Origin: Ornithinicoccus hortensis | Lineage (GTDB): Bacteria > Actinomycetota > Actinomycetes > Actinomycetales > Dermatophilaceae | Length of the DNA: 64,000 nt | Assembly: GCF_006716185.1 (NCBI RefSeq) | Contig: NZ_VFOP01000001.1 | Span: forward strand, 3,100,001-3,164,000 | Direction: 5' to 3' | Shown: one piece after another, positions 37,819 to 46,460 of the stretch | How positions within the stretch are numbered: position 1 is the first letter of the stretch | How the letters are laid out: every line of letters begins with the position of its first letter | The notes under the pieces: generated by a model | Databases searched by the model: none | What the model was told of the DNA's origin: nothing | Seen by the model: only the letters and a program-made list of their open reading frames with translations | Translations under genes and position numbers: made by a program

Positions 37819-38496
37819 ATGACGAACTCCCGAGCGCCGATCGCCGCCGTCGTCTTCGACATGGACGGCGTGCTGACCGACACCGAGACGATCTGGGACG
37901 ACGTGCGGCGGGGGCTGGCCGCCGCGGACGGAATCCCGTGGCCCGAGGGTGCCACCGAGGCGATGATGGGTATGTCGACACCCGAGTGGTCGGACTACCT
38001 CGCCACCACCGTCGGTGTCCGGGGCACGCCGCCAGAGGTCGCCGAGCGGACCATCGAGGAGATGGCGGCCCGCTACCGCCAGCACCTGCCGACGCTGCCC
38101 GGCGCGGTCGAGGCCGTCCAGCGCCTCTCCGCGCGCTGGCCGCTCGCCGTCGCGTCCTCCTCCCCCCGCCGGCTGATCGACGCCACGCTCGACACGCTGG
38201 GGATCACCGCGAACTTCCGGACCTCCGTCTCCACCCAGGAGGTGGCCGCCGGCAAGCCGGCCCCCGACGGCTACCTGCGGGCCTGCGAGCTGCTCGGCGT
38301 CGAGCCCGGCCGCGCCGTCGCCATCGAGGACTCCAGCAACGGGCTGCGCTCGGCCGCCGCCGCGGGGCTCAAGGTGGTCGCGGTGCCGCACGAGGCGTTC
38401 CCCCCGGCCCAGGACGCCCTGGCCGGTGCCGCCGTCGTCGTGGGCGGCCTCGACGAGGTCACCGTGGAGCTGGTGGAGGGGCTGGCGGATGCCTGA
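37819..38496 (+). CDS. HAD-superfamily sugar-phosphatase/beta-phosphoglucomutase-like hydrolase
   Basis: A 225-residue HAD protein. The motifs are VVFDMDGVLTDTE (I), VASSSPRRLID (II), GKPAPDGYLRA (III) and AIEDSSNGLRSAAAAG (IV). The helical cap follows motif I. It probably dephosphorylates a small sugar phosphate. It overlaps the next gene by eight bases. Confidence 0.88.
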   Translation: MTNSRAPIAAVVFDMDGVLTDTETIWDDVRRGLAAADGIPWPEGATEAMMGMSTPEWSDYLATTVGVRGTPPEVAERTIEEMAARYRQHLPTLPGAVEAVQRLSARWPLAVASSSPRRLIDATLDTLGITANFRTSVSTQEVAAGKPAPDGYLRACELLGVEPGRAVAIEDSSNGLRSAAAAGLKVVAVPHEAFPPAQDALAGAAVVVGGLDEVTVELVEGLADA

Positions 38497-39199
38497 GGCC
38501 CCGGCCGACGACGGCGCCGTCCGGTTCGCGCGGACCGTGCTCGGCGACACGGTCGTGCTGGACCGGCCGGCCCGCCGCAACGCCCTCACCCTGGCCATGT
38601 GGCAGGACCTCGCGACCCTGGTCCGGGAGCACGGCGTCGACACGTCGGGACCGCTCTACCTCCTGGGTGCCGACGGATACTTCTGCTCCGGTGCCGACCT
38701 CGGTGCCCTCGCCCACGCGCGGTCCGACGCCCAACGGTCCCGGACCTTCGTGCACGCCGTCGTGGAGAGCCTGCTCACCATCCACACCGTGGAGCGCGAG
38801 GTCGTGGCCGTCATCGAGCACGGCGCCGCCGGCGGCGGTGTCGAGATCATGGCCGCCTGCGACCGGCGGGTGGCCATCGGCACGCCCACCCTGGTGTTCC
38901 CGTTCGGCCACCACGGGATGACGCTGGACGACTTCACCCGGTGGGGCCTGCACCGACTGGTAGGCGACGCGGAAGCCGAGCGCCTGGTCGACGGCCGGCA
39001 CGTGGTGCCCTTCGAGGAGGCCCGGGACCTGGGGCTGTTCGACGAGCAGCAGGAAAGTCTCCAGACGCTCGAACGGTCCGACACGGCCCGGTCCGGACGC
39101 ACCCCCGCGGCGGGTTACCTGCGTGAGGATGAGTCGCTCGCCGAGGCGATCGAGCGGGCGGCGTCCCCCATGCTGGCCGCCTTCGTCCAGGACGGCTAG
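38489..39199 (+). CDS. enoyl-CoA hydratase/isomerase family protein
   Basis: A 236-residue crotonase-fold protein, shorter than the usual 255-260. LDRPARRNALTLAMWQDL, GADGYFCSGADLGAL and EHGAAGGGVEIMAACDRR are visible. It is probably co-transcribed with the HAD hydrolase; the pairing gives no obvious pathway. Confidence 0.8.
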   Translation: MPEAPADDGAVRFARTVLGDTVVLDRPARRNALTLAMWQDLATLVREHGVDTSGPLYLLGADGYFCSGADLGALAHARSDAQRSRTFVHAVVESLLTIHTVEREVVAVIEHGAAGGGVEIMAACDRRVAIGTPTLVFPFGHHGMTLDDFTRWGLHRLVGDAEAERLVDGRHVVPFEEARDLGLFDEQQESLQTLERSDTARSGRTPAAGYLREDESLAEAIERAASPMLAAFVQDG

Positions 39200-39267
39200 A
39201 CCAGCGAAACTGACCATGGCCCCTCGGCCCGGTGCGGAGTATCGTCCGAGGATGCCGGAGGACCGCG

Positions 39268-39717
39268 ATGCGGTTTGAGCTGAGGACCATCGCCAGCCCT
39301 GAGCAGGTCCGGCACGCACTCACCGTGTTCACCGACGAGCGGCCCCGGATCTGGGACCGGACGCTCGATCCCAGCACCTTCGAACTGCGCGACCAGGGCC
39401 CCGACTGGGCGGTCGCCAAGGAGAGCACCCCACGCTCCCCGTTCTGGGTCGTCGCCCGCTACGACTGGTCCGACCCGGACGTGGTCCGCTGGACCGTCGT
39501 GGACAGCAGCTACGGCGGGGGCGGCACCGGATCTGTGCGCATCGCCCCCGACGAGGCTGGCGGCAGCCGGGTGTCCGCAGACTGGGACGCACCCGGCGGG
39601 CGCCCCCTGCAGAAGCCGCTCCTGTTCCTGATCCACCACGGGCCGATGCCGCTCATGATCCGTCGGATGTGGAAGGCCGCGTTGGACCGGTATGCAGAGG
39701 AGCAAGCCGCCGGGTGA
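39268..39717 (+). CDS. SRPBCC-fold hypothetical protein
   Basis: A 149-residue protein of the size and pattern of START/polyketide-cyclase-like ligand-binding proteins: MRFELRTIASPEQVRHALTVF at the start, WTVVDSSYGGGGTGSVRI in the middle and a C-terminal amphipathic helix. GGAGGA at 39257-39262 sets the ATG. Ligand unknown. The spacer 39718-39846 to the convergent lipoprotein holds no gene. Confidence 0.65.
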   Translation: MRFELRTIASPEQVRHALTVFTDERPRIWDRTLDPSTFELRDQGPDWAVAKESTPRSPFWVVARYDWSDPDVVRWTVVDSSYGGGGTGSVRIAPDEAGGSRVSADWDAPGGRPLQKPLLFLIHHGPMPLMIRRMWKAALDRYAEEQAAG

Positions 39718-39846
39718 CCCGACGGCTCGCCAATCACGACACCCCCGGACTCGTGTGGAAAGAAATGGGGGTCATAGGCCCCAAGAGTTCCCCCACAACG
39801 GTGCGCGACCACCGCGCCCACCGCCCGTAGCCGGCCATGCGCGGCC

Positions 39847-40722
39847 TCAGCCCAGCTCCTCCTGGGTGGACACCGGCTTCGCCGGCCAGGTCGAACCGTC
39901 GAGCAGGGTGCGCTCCCCCAGGTCCGACTGCAGCTGCACGGTGCGCTCCACCCAGGGGTTGCCCGGGCACGTGGCGCCCCCGACCACCGCCTCGCTGGTC
40001 CAGTAGACCGTGACGTCCTCGGCGGTCTCCTCGATTATCGGCTCCGCCGCCAGGAACGGCTCAGGATCCCGCGCGCTGGTGCACTCGATCTCCGAGACGA
40101 GCACCGTGATGGTGGAGCCGGTCTGCTGGTCGGCACCCTCGGGCCAGGCCAGCTGCGCCCAGCTGGACGCGCGGTCCAGCGCCAGACGTGCCCTGCAGCC
40201 GCCACCCCAGCCCTCGACCCGCCAGTGGCCCTCGTGCTGGCCGAGCTCCAGGTACTCGTCCCGGTCCAGCGAGAAGTCAGTCGTCTCCGGCGCGGCCAGC
40301 AGGAGCCCGATGCCGTCCTCCCCACTCAGGTCGCTGCCCTGCCACAGCACCAGCCACCGGACGTCCTCGGCGCTCGCGTCCAGCAACGGCCCCGGCGCAT
40401 CGATCCCGGCTTCCTCCTTGACCGCGGCCAGCGCCCGGACGATGTCGTCCGCGTCCTCCTGCCCGACCTCGACCGGACCTATCCCCTCGACCACCGACGC
40501 CGGGAACGAGGGTCCGCCGTGGCAGGTGATCAGCACGTCGCCGTCGGAGGTGAGCCAGCGTCCTCCCTCGTCCCCCTCTGCGGTCGTCCCCGTCGTTGTC
40601 CCCGTGGTCGTCTCCGCCACGTCGTCCGCGGCCCCCGCACCGCCCGATCCGTCCGTCCCGCAGGCGGCCAACGGGATGGCGAATGCGAGGACCGCCACCT
40701 TCACCGCGCGTGATCTGGTCAT
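39847..40722 (-). CDS. hypothetical lipoprotein
   Basis: A 291-residue exported protein. Lipobox LAAC with Cys 21, a Thr/Gly/Glu tether, then a beta-rich domain with several Cys residues (LITCHGGPSFPASV near the start, GGGCRARLALDRA, IECTSARD and GGATCPGNPWVER), suggesting two disulphides. AGGGAG lies six bases before ATG 40722. Resembles uncharacterised actinobacterial lipoproteins; function unknown. Confidence 0.72.
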   Translation of the reverse strand: MTRSRAVKVAVLAFAIPLAACGTDGSGGAGAADDVAETTTGTTTGTTAEGDEGGRWLTSDGDVLITCHGGPSFPASVVEGIGPVEVGQEDADDIVRALAAVKEEAGIDAPGPLLDASAEDVRWLVLWQGSDLSGEDGIGLLLAAPETTDFSLDRDEYLELGQHEGHWRVEGWGGGCRARLALDRASSWAQLAWPEGADQQTGSTITVLVSEIECTSARDPEPFLAAEPIIEETAEDVTVYWTSEAVVGGATCPGNPWVERTVQLQSDLGERTLLDGSTWPAKPVSTQEELG

Positions 40723-40960
40723 GTCGTCTCCCTGATGCGGCCGGCGCTGGCAGTGCTTGGACGTCGGGGGCGCCCGGGCGGTTCCCGTGGAACCCGCCCC
40801 CCCTGTCAAGTCGCAGGTGAGGGGCGGTCTGCGGCGTCCGACCCGCTCTCGCGCCGGTCGCCCCGGGGTCCGCCGCACCGTCGGAAGGTGGTGGTCGAAA
40901 ACCGCTGATACGTTGCCGCCGAACACACCACCGTCGATCCACCAGAATGTGGGAACCTCC

Positions 40961-41173
40961 ATGCGTCTGTCCACCCGCAACCAGCTCACCGGCTCGGTCG
41001 TCTCGCTCGCCCCCGGCGAGGCCATGGCCGTGGTCAAGGTCCAGCTCGCCGGCACCGACATCGTGATGACCTCCGCGGTCACCGCCGAGAGCGTCGACGA
41101 CCTCGGCATCGAGGTCGGCAAGGAGGTCACCCTCCTGGTGAAGTCCACCGAGGTCGCGCTCGGGGTGGAGTAA
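40961..41173 (+). CDS. TOBE-domain molbindin (molybdopterin/molybdate-binding protein)
   Basis: A 70-residue single TOBE domain: RLSTRNQLTGSVVSLAPGEAMAVVKVQL, then ITSAVTAESVDDLGIEVGKEVTLLVKSTEV-like. These small proteins bind molybdate or tungstate for storage or homeostasis. No modABC genes are in the window. The 238-base divergent spacer 40723-40960 has no clear operator. Confidence 0.9.
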   Translation: MRLSTRNQLTGSVVSLAPGEAMAVVKVQLAGTDIVMTSAVTAESVDDLGIEVGKEVTLLVKSTEVALGVE

Positions 41174-41237
41174 GCCAACCCCCACACGACCCGGCCCCCG
41201 GCATCCAGGGGCTGACCCACTGGGCGAGGATGAGCGG

Positions 41238-42467
41238 GTGCGCACGGACGGGTCGAGGGAGCGGGTCCGCATCCCCCGGGAGATCTGGATCCTGGTCGGC
41301 GCGGCCTTCGTCATCGCCATCGGCTTCGGGATCGTCTCCCCGGTACTGCCCGCCTACGCGCGGTCCTTCGACGTGGGGGTGGCGGCCGCCTCGGTCATCG
41401 TCTCCGCGTTCGCGTTCTTCCGCCTCGCGTTCGCCCCGGCCGGCGGCATGCTCGTCGCCCGGCTGGGCGAGCGCCCCGTCTACCTGATCGGGCTGGTTGT
41501 GGTCGCGGCGTCCTCGTTCGCGACCGCCTTCGCGCAGTCCTACCAGCAACTGCTGCTGTTCCGCGGCCTGGGCGGCGTCGGCTCGACGATGTTCACCATC
41601 TCCGCGATGGCCCTGCTGGTGCGCCTGGCACCACCGTCGGCCCGCGGCCGGGTCTCCTCCGCTTACGGCTCCGCCTTCCTGATCGGCGGGATGGTCGGGC
41701 CCGTCGCCGGCGGCCTGCTCGCCGGCCTGGGCATGCGCACCCCCTTCCTGGTGTATGGCGTGGCGCTGCTGATCGCTGCCGGGGTCGTCGGCGTGGGGCT
41801 GGGTGGGGCGAAACTCCGACCGTCGTCCGACGGGCCGGCCCGACCGACGATGACCCTGGCGCAGGCGTGGTCCTCGCCGGTCTACCGGTCGGTGGTGGTC
41901 TCGGCGGCCGCGAACGGGTGGACCAACTTCGGGGTCCGGATGGCGGTGCTGCCGCTGCTGGCGATCGCGGTCTGGGACGAGCCGTGGGTGCCCGGCATCG
42001 TGCTGGCGGTCGGGGCGGTGGGCACCGCCGGCACGCTCCAGGTGTCCGGCCGCCTGGCCGATCAGATCGGCCGGCGCCCCCTGGTGATCGTCGGACTGCT
42101 CGTCATGGGTTGCTCGATGGCACTGCTCGGCCTCGCCGCCCACGGGTCCGTGCCGACCTCGCTCGGTCTGGTGCTGCTGCTCGGCCTGACCGTCGTGTCC
42201 GGGGTCGGCGCCGGCCTGGTGAACCCGGCCCAGCAGGCCGCCGTGGCCGACCTGATCGGCCCGGACCGCAACGGCGGCAAGGTCCTGTCGACCTTCCAGA
42301 TGTGTCAGGACGGCGGGGCGATCGTGGGTCCGATCCTGATCGGCCTGGTCGCCGACCGGCTGGGCTACGAGGCGGCCTTCCTGGTCACCGGGGTGGTGTG
42401 CCTGCTCGGCGTGCTGCCGTGGCTACGCACCCCCGAGCCGATGGACCTGCCCTCCGGAGGTCGCTGA
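41238..42467 (+). CDS. MFS transporter (drug-efflux type)
   Basis: A 409-residue 12-TM permease. The N-terminal VSPVLPAYARSFDVGVAAASVIVSAFAFFRLAFAPAGGMLVARLGERPVYLIG includes motif C/A-like features of DHA1 exporters, and the second half repeats GRLADQIGRRPLVIVG. GTG 41238 follows GAGGA by seven bases. Export substrate unknown. Confidence 0.87.
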   Translation: MRTDGSRERVRIPREIWILVGAAFVIAIGFGIVSPVLPAYARSFDVGVAAASVIVSAFAFFRLAFAPAGGMLVARLGERPVYLIGLVVVAASSFATAFAQSYQQLLLFRGLGGVGSTMFTISAMALLVRLAPPSARGRVSSAYGSAFLIGGMVGPVAGGLLAGLGMRTPFLVYGVALLIAAGVVGVGLGGAKLRPSSDGPARPTMTLAQAWSSPVYRSVVVSAAANGWTNFGVRMAVLPLLAIAVWDEPWVPGIVLAVGAVGTAGTLQVSGRLADQIGRRPLVIVGLLVMGCSMALLGLAAHGSVPTSLGLVLLLGLTVVSGVGAGLVNPAQQAAVADLIGPDRNGGKVLSTFQMCQDGGAIVGPILIGLVADRLGYEAAFLVTGVVCLLGVLPWLRTPEPMDLPSGGR

Positions 42468-42480
42468 CCCCGCGCGCCGT

Positions 42481-43779
42481 TCAGTCGAGCTCGTCGGCCT
42501 TCTTGAAGTCGTCCCCGAAGTCCGCGGCGCGGAACTCCGCGGCCTGCACGGTCTTGTCGCCGTTGTAGACGTCGCTGTCGATCTCGTCGGTGGACTTGGC
42601 CACCAGCATCGCGACGAAGGTGTCGCCGTTGACGTTGAGGAAGGTGCGGAAGATCCCGGTGAACCAGTCGACCGCGATCAGCAGACCCACCGCCTGGAAG
42701 GGCAGCCCCAACGCGGTGGCCAGGAAGGTCGCGACGACCGGGAAGCCACCCGGCACGGTGATGGTGCCCATGTTGAGCAGGATCGCCAGGCCCATCCCCA
42801 GGATGATGTCGCCGGGTCCGAGCGCCATGTCGCCGGACTGGGCCAGGAACATGACGACGATCATGTAGTTGAGCACCGCGCCGTAGGAGCCCATGGTCAG
42901 CCCGACCGACAGGGTGAAGTTGGCGACCCGCTGGCTCACCCCGACCTTCTCCACGGTGTTCTTCAGCACGGTCGGGAAGGTGACCGCCGAGCTGGTGGTC
43001 GTCACCGCGATGACGGTCTGCTCGGCCAGGTGACCGGGCAGCCTCGTCGGGCTGAGGCCGGTGCGCACGGCCACCACGATCACGAACAGGACGAACAGGA
43101 TCAGCACGCCGACCAGCGTGGTCCCGAGGTACTTCAGCGCCGTCGTCACGACCGCGAAGCCGACGTCCCCGGTGAGCGAGGCGAGCAGGGCGAACACTCC
43201 GATCGGCGCGGTGAACATGACGATCCGGATCACGATGAGCACCACGGCCTGGACCTGCTCGAGGATCTCCAGCAGCAGCCGGTTGCCGGTGGCTCCGACG
43301 TAGTGGTTCAGCGCGGCACCGAAGAGCAGCGAGAAAACGATCACGGGCACCATCGCCGCCGAGGCCATCGCATCGAAGACGTTGGTGCTGACGAACTCGA
43401 CCAGGGTTGCCTGCCACCCCATCGTCTCGCCCGCTTGCTCCTCCAGCGAGGCGTCCACCTCGCCGGTGAAGGTCAGTCCGACACCCGGCTTGATCAGGAT
43501 GCTCAACACCCACGCCACGACCGCCGCGACCGCCGAGAAGCCGAGCATCCAGGCGAACGTCCGCGCCACGATGCGCCCCATCCCGCTGCCGGTCATCGAC
43601 CCGGTCGCCAGGATCACCGAGGCCATCACGAGAGGCACGATCGACATCTGGATCAACCGGATGAAGATGTCGCCGATGAACTTCAGGTTCGCGGCCCACT
43701 CCCCCGCGATCAGCCCGAACAGGATGCCGAGCACGGCACCGATCAGGATCTGGGTCGCCATGTGGCGCAGGATCTTCAT
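42481..43779 (-). CDS. dicarboxylate/amino acid:cation symporter (SDF/DAACS family)
   Basis: A 432-residue sodium- or proton-coupled symporter. Hairpin HP1 has TTTSSAVTFPTVLKNT (the SSSS-like serine loop). TM7 contains LNMGTITVPGGFPVVATF, and TM8 has DWFTGIFRTFLNVNGDTF with the substrate-binding Asp/Arg/Asn. It takes up glutamate, aspartate or C4-dicarboxylates. The acidic C-terminal tail is 40 residues long. Confidence 0.92.
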   Translation of the reverse strand: MKILRHMATQILIGAVLGILFGLIAGEWAANLKFIGDIFIRLIQMSIVPLVMASVILATGSMTGSGMGRIVARTFAWMLGFSAVAAVVAWVLSILIKPGVGLTFTGEVDASLEEQAGETMGWQATLVEFVSTNVFDAMASAAMVPVIVFSLLFGAALNHYVGATGNRLLLEILEQVQAVVLIVIRIVMFTAPIGVFALLASLTGDVGFAVVTTALKYLGTTLVGVLILFVLFVIVVAVRTGLSPTRLPGHLAEQTVIAVTTTSSAVTFPTVLKNTVEKVGVSQRVANFTLSVGLTMGSYGAVLNYMIVVMFLAQSGDMALGPGDIILGMGLAILLNMGTITVPGGFPVVATFLATALGLPFQAVGLLIAVDWFTGIFRTFLNVNGDTFVAMLVAKSTDEIDSDVYNGDKTVQAAEFRAADFGDDFKKADELD

Positions 43780-43828
43780 GGGTCCTCCGGGACAGGTGAT
43801 CTGATCCCTCGGAGGCTAGTCATCTTTC

Positions 43829-43851
43829 ATGGAATGGACAAGGGATTCCAT
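43829..43851. promoter_or_regulatory. inverted-repeat operator upstream of the dicarboxylate symporter
   Basis: ATGGAAT (43829-43835) and ATTCCAT (43845-43851) are perfect 7-bp inverted half-sites separated by nine bases, 50 bases upstream of the symporter start. The GGAAT/ATTCC halves resemble IclR-type operators. The spacer 43780-43966 holds no gene. Confidence 0.6.
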
Positions 43852-43966
43852 ATCCTGGAGGGTTTCCAGGTTTGCCGATCGGCGGTTTCGCCCCAGGTCG
43901 ATCCGCGAGTGTCAGCGGCCGGCTGACCGGCATGGTCGGCATGAGTCCCATAGTGCCCCCAGGCCG

Positions 43967-45244
43967 CTAATCCTGCTCGCTCAACGAGGCGGCGCGGCGC
44001 AGCAGATAGCGCTGCTCCGGGGTGCTGGCGGTCAGTTGGGCCGCCCGCCGGTAGGCCGCATGTGCTTCTTCGGCCCGACCCGTCATCTCCAGCAGGTGGG
44101 CGCGGACGGCGTGGGTGCGGTGGTGCCGCGTCATCTCGGGCACCTGCAGCAGCGGCCCGAGCACGGCCAGGCCCTGCGCGGGGCCCTGGTGCATGCCGAC
44201 GGCGACCGCGAGGTTCAGGGTCACCGCGTGGCTGGTGTCCAGGTGCTGCAGCATCCGGTAGAGCACACAGATCTGGGCCCAGTCCGTCTCCTCCGCGGTC
44301 GGCGCCTCGGCGTGCACCGCGGCGATGGCGGCGCGGACCTGGAACGGCCCGGTCGGCCCAAGCGGCAGGACTTGCTCGAGGATCCGCACCCCCTCGCAGA
44401 TCTGCTCCCGGTCCCACCGCGAGCGGTCCTGCTCCCCGAGCGGGATGAGGTTACCGTCCGACGTCGTGCGTGCAGCGCGCCGGGCGTCCGTGAGCAGCAT
44501 CAGGGCCAGCAGGCCGGCGGCCTCGCGGTGGTCGGGCACCTGGCGGCACAGGTGTCGGGTCAGCCGGATGGCCTCGTCGGTCAGCCTCCGGTCGGTGACC
44601 CGATCACCGACGCTGGCCGCGTGCCCCTCGGTGAAGACCAGGTTGAGCACGTGCAGCACACTGCCAAGCCGGTCCGGCAGTTCTGCTTCCGGCACCTGGT
44701 CGAGCCGCGCGCCCTGCGTCCGCAGCGTCGCCTTGGCCCGGCTGATCCGCTGCGCCATCGTCGCCTCGGTGACGAAGAAGCCCGCCGCGATCTGCCGGGT
44801 CGTCAGGCCGGCGACCGCCCGCAGCGTGAGCGCCACCCGGGAGGGCACGGACACCGCCGGGTGGCAGCACAGCAGGAGCAGCCCCAGCGTGTCGTCGCCC
44901 CCGGCCGCGACCGGAATGCCGTCCTCCTCTAGCGCGCGCTGCTCCGCCGAAGGAGCCGAGACATCCACGCCCGGTACCCGCCCGGCCTCCCGCACCTCGC
45001 GCTCGGCGCGGGAACTCTCGGAGCGCCACCGGTCGATGAGCCGCCGCGAGGCGACCCGGACCAGCCAGGCCTTCGGATCGCTCGGCACGCCCTCCCGTGG
45101 CCACTGGTCGGTCGCCGCCAGGAACGCCTCCTGCGCGGCGTCCTCACAGTCCTCGAAACTCCCGAAGCGTCGCGCCAACGCGGCCAGGACGTGCGGCGCC
45201 TCCCGGCGCCACACGTCCTCGATGGCCTGCTGGGCCGGCCTCAC
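43967..45244 (-). CDS. ECF42-type RNA polymerase sigma factor
   Basis: A sigma factor of about 425 residues. Region 2 is AARRFGSFEDCEDAAQEAF-like through DPKAWLVRVASRRLIDRWR. Region 4 is LRAVAGLTTRQIAAGFFVTEATMAQRISRAKATLR. A 200-residue C-terminal helical TPR-like extension (DUF6596) follows, as in ECF41/42 groups. GTG 45244 and 45265 are both possible; 45244 matches the typical ECF42 N-terminus. The adjacent YCII gene is the usual partner. No anti-sigma factor is present. Confidence 0.9.
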   Translation of the reverse strand: MRPAQQAIEDVWRREAPHVLAALARRFGSFEDCEDAAQEAFLAATDQWPREGVPSDPKAWLVRVASRRLIDRWRSESSRAEREVREAGRVPGVDVSAPSAEQRALEEDGIPVAAGGDDTLGLLLLCCHPAVSVPSRVALTLRAVAGLTTRQIAAGFFVTEATMAQRISRAKATLRTQGARLDQVPEAELPDRLGSVLHVLNLVFTEGHAASVGDRVTDRRLTDEAIRLTRHLCRQVPDHREAAGLLALMLLTDARRAARTTSDGNLIPLGEQDRSRWDREQICEGVRILEQVLPLGPTGPFQVRAAIAAVHAEAPTAEETDWAQICVLYRMLQHLDTSHAVTLNLAVAVGMHQGPAQGLAVLGPLLQVPEMTRHHRTHAVRAHLLEMTGRAEEAHAAYRRAAQLTASTPEQRYLLRRAASLSEQD

Positions 45245-45251
45245 GGCTGGC

Positions 45252-45644
45252 TCAGGACTCCTCACCGCCGGGCCACATCGCGGGGCGCAGCTCGATCGTC
45301 TCGCCGGGCCCGGAGAACTGCGACGCGATCTCCTCCGCGCGGGCCGGGCCCTCCACATCGATCAGGAAGAACCCGGCCAGGTGCTCCTTCGCCTCCGAGT
45401 ACGGCCCGTCGGTGGCCACCGCGGTCCCGGTCTCCCAGCGGTATAACCGTGAGGACGCCGGGTCACCCAGCGCCTCACCGCCCACGAGCTCGCCCCGCTC
45501 CTGCAGCTGGCTCAACATCTGCTCGAATTCGGCGTTCATCTGCTCCCGCTGCTCGGCCGGCAGGGCCTGGTTCTCGGCGACGAAGTCGCCCGTGGGGTGC
45601 CCCCACGGCTGCGGGTTCGAGTGAATCAAGATGACGTACTTCAC
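45252..45644 (-). CDS. YCII/DGPF-family protein, partner of ECF42 sigma factor
   Basis: A 130-residue YCII-related protein: MKYVILIHSNP at the start, VATDGPYSEAKEHLAGFFLIDV (DGP[YF] motif) in the middle and a GGxExR-like end (IELRPAMW). GTG 45644 follows AAGGAG. DGPF proteins accompany ECF42 sigma factors genome-wide and are thought to be part of its regulon or its signal path. Confidence 0.9.
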   Translation of the reverse strand: MKYVILIHSNPQPWGHPTGDFVAENQALPAEQREQMNAEFEQMLSQLQERGELVGGEALGDPASSRLYRWETGTAVATDGPYSEAKEHLAGFFLIDVEGPARAEEIASQFSGPGETIELRPAMWPGGEES

Positions 45645-45683
45645 GACGGTCTCCTTACCTCTCCGGCGACCCCGGTGGGTCGC

Positions 45684-46217
45684 TCAACCCGGACGTCGGA
45701 GCCATTCCTGCGTTCTCGACATCCTGCCGCAGATCCGTCCGGTCCGAGCGCGCCAGGCTGCCCTCGGTCGTCCACCGGGCTGCGGCCCCAGCGGCCGCGC
45801 CAGCCGCACGAACTCCTGCTCCCACCACCAGAACGGCCCCATCGGCGAGGCGACCACGGACAGGTGTGCCGGGAACCGTCGCCCGGACCGGTCGGTGGCC
45901 ACCAGGTCCGTCTCCTCCCACGGCGGTTCCTGTGCGGTGCCGCCCTCCGCTACCACCACCAACCGGAAGCCGGCCCGCGCGACCGCCTCGACCACGTCCC
46001 CGAATCGCAGGCCCGACGGGTCATGCTCGAGGCGTCCGACCTTCGACTTGCTCCAGCCGAGGGTCTCGGCCAGCTCTCGCTGGCTCTGGCCGTCCCGTCG
46101 CCGACCCGCGCGCGCCGCGAGGCCCACCTGCACCGCGACGGGCAGCAGCTCGCGTGACCCATCCTCCGTCGGTTCCTCCCTCGGCTCCTCCGCCGACTCC
46201 GTACCTCGTGACTCCAC
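45684..46217 (-). CDS. XRE-family helix-turn-helix protein
   Basis: A 177-residue protein. Its HTH (about residues 40-70) is SQRELAETLGWSKSKVGRLEHD. The C-terminal 70 residues, with a Trp cluster FWWWEQEFVRL, are of unknown role. GTG 46217 start. It may be an orphan regulator or antitoxin-like; the divergent VapBC is 244 bases away. Confidence 0.72.
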   Translation of the reverse strand: MESRGTESAEEPREEPTEDGSRELLPVAVQVGLAARAGRRRDGQSQRELAETLGWSKSKVGRLEHDPSGLRFGDVVEAVARAGFRLVVVAEGGTAQEPPWEETDLVATDRSGRRFPAHLSVVASPMGPFWWWEQEFVRLARPLGPQPGGRPRAAWRARTGRICGRMSRTQEWLRRPG

Positions 46218-46354
46218 CCCTGCATCATCGATCGCGTGACGCCTACAGCGACCCCACCGCCACGGTCCCTGTGCACACCCCGGCTACCGCCCCGCCCTGT
46301 GGATCCACGACGCGGCTGGCTGAGGGAGGGACCGGCGAAGGGGTGTGCCGAGGG

Positions 46355-46391
46355 ACGGGTGGCTGCCCCATGGGGTGGGGCAGCCACCCGT
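46355..46391. terminator. strong hairpin between divergent XRE and vapBC genes
   Basis: A perfect 16-bp stem (46355-46370 with 46376-46391) with a 5-base TGGGG loop. It lies in a divergent spacer where no terminator is expected, 70 bases before vapB. It could insulate vapBC from readthrough, attenuate it, or be a mobile palindrome. The rest of 46218-46460 shows nothing else. Confidence 0.65.
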
Positions 46392-46431
46392 GTCCGCTGC
46401 CTGACTCTCGTGCGCACCAAAGCCACAATGC

Positions 46432-46455
46432 GCTTCTACCCCAGGAGGTAGAAGC
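46432..46455. promoter_or_regulatory. inverted repeat enclosing the vapB ribosome-binding site
   Basis: GCTTCTACC (46432-46440) and GGTAGAAGC (46447-46455) are perfect 9-bp arms around CCAGGA, five bases before vapB ATG 46461. The AGGAGG site lies across the spacer and right arm. It is well placed for conditional cooperativity of the VapBC complex as operator, or for an RBS-hiding hairpin. Confidence 0.68.
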
Positions 46456-46460
46456 ACGTC

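Noticed and set aside
39706-39726. Short inverted repeat at the end of the SRPBCC gene as a terminator
   Set aside because: It has a mismatch and only a one-base loop, so a stable hairpin is doubtful.
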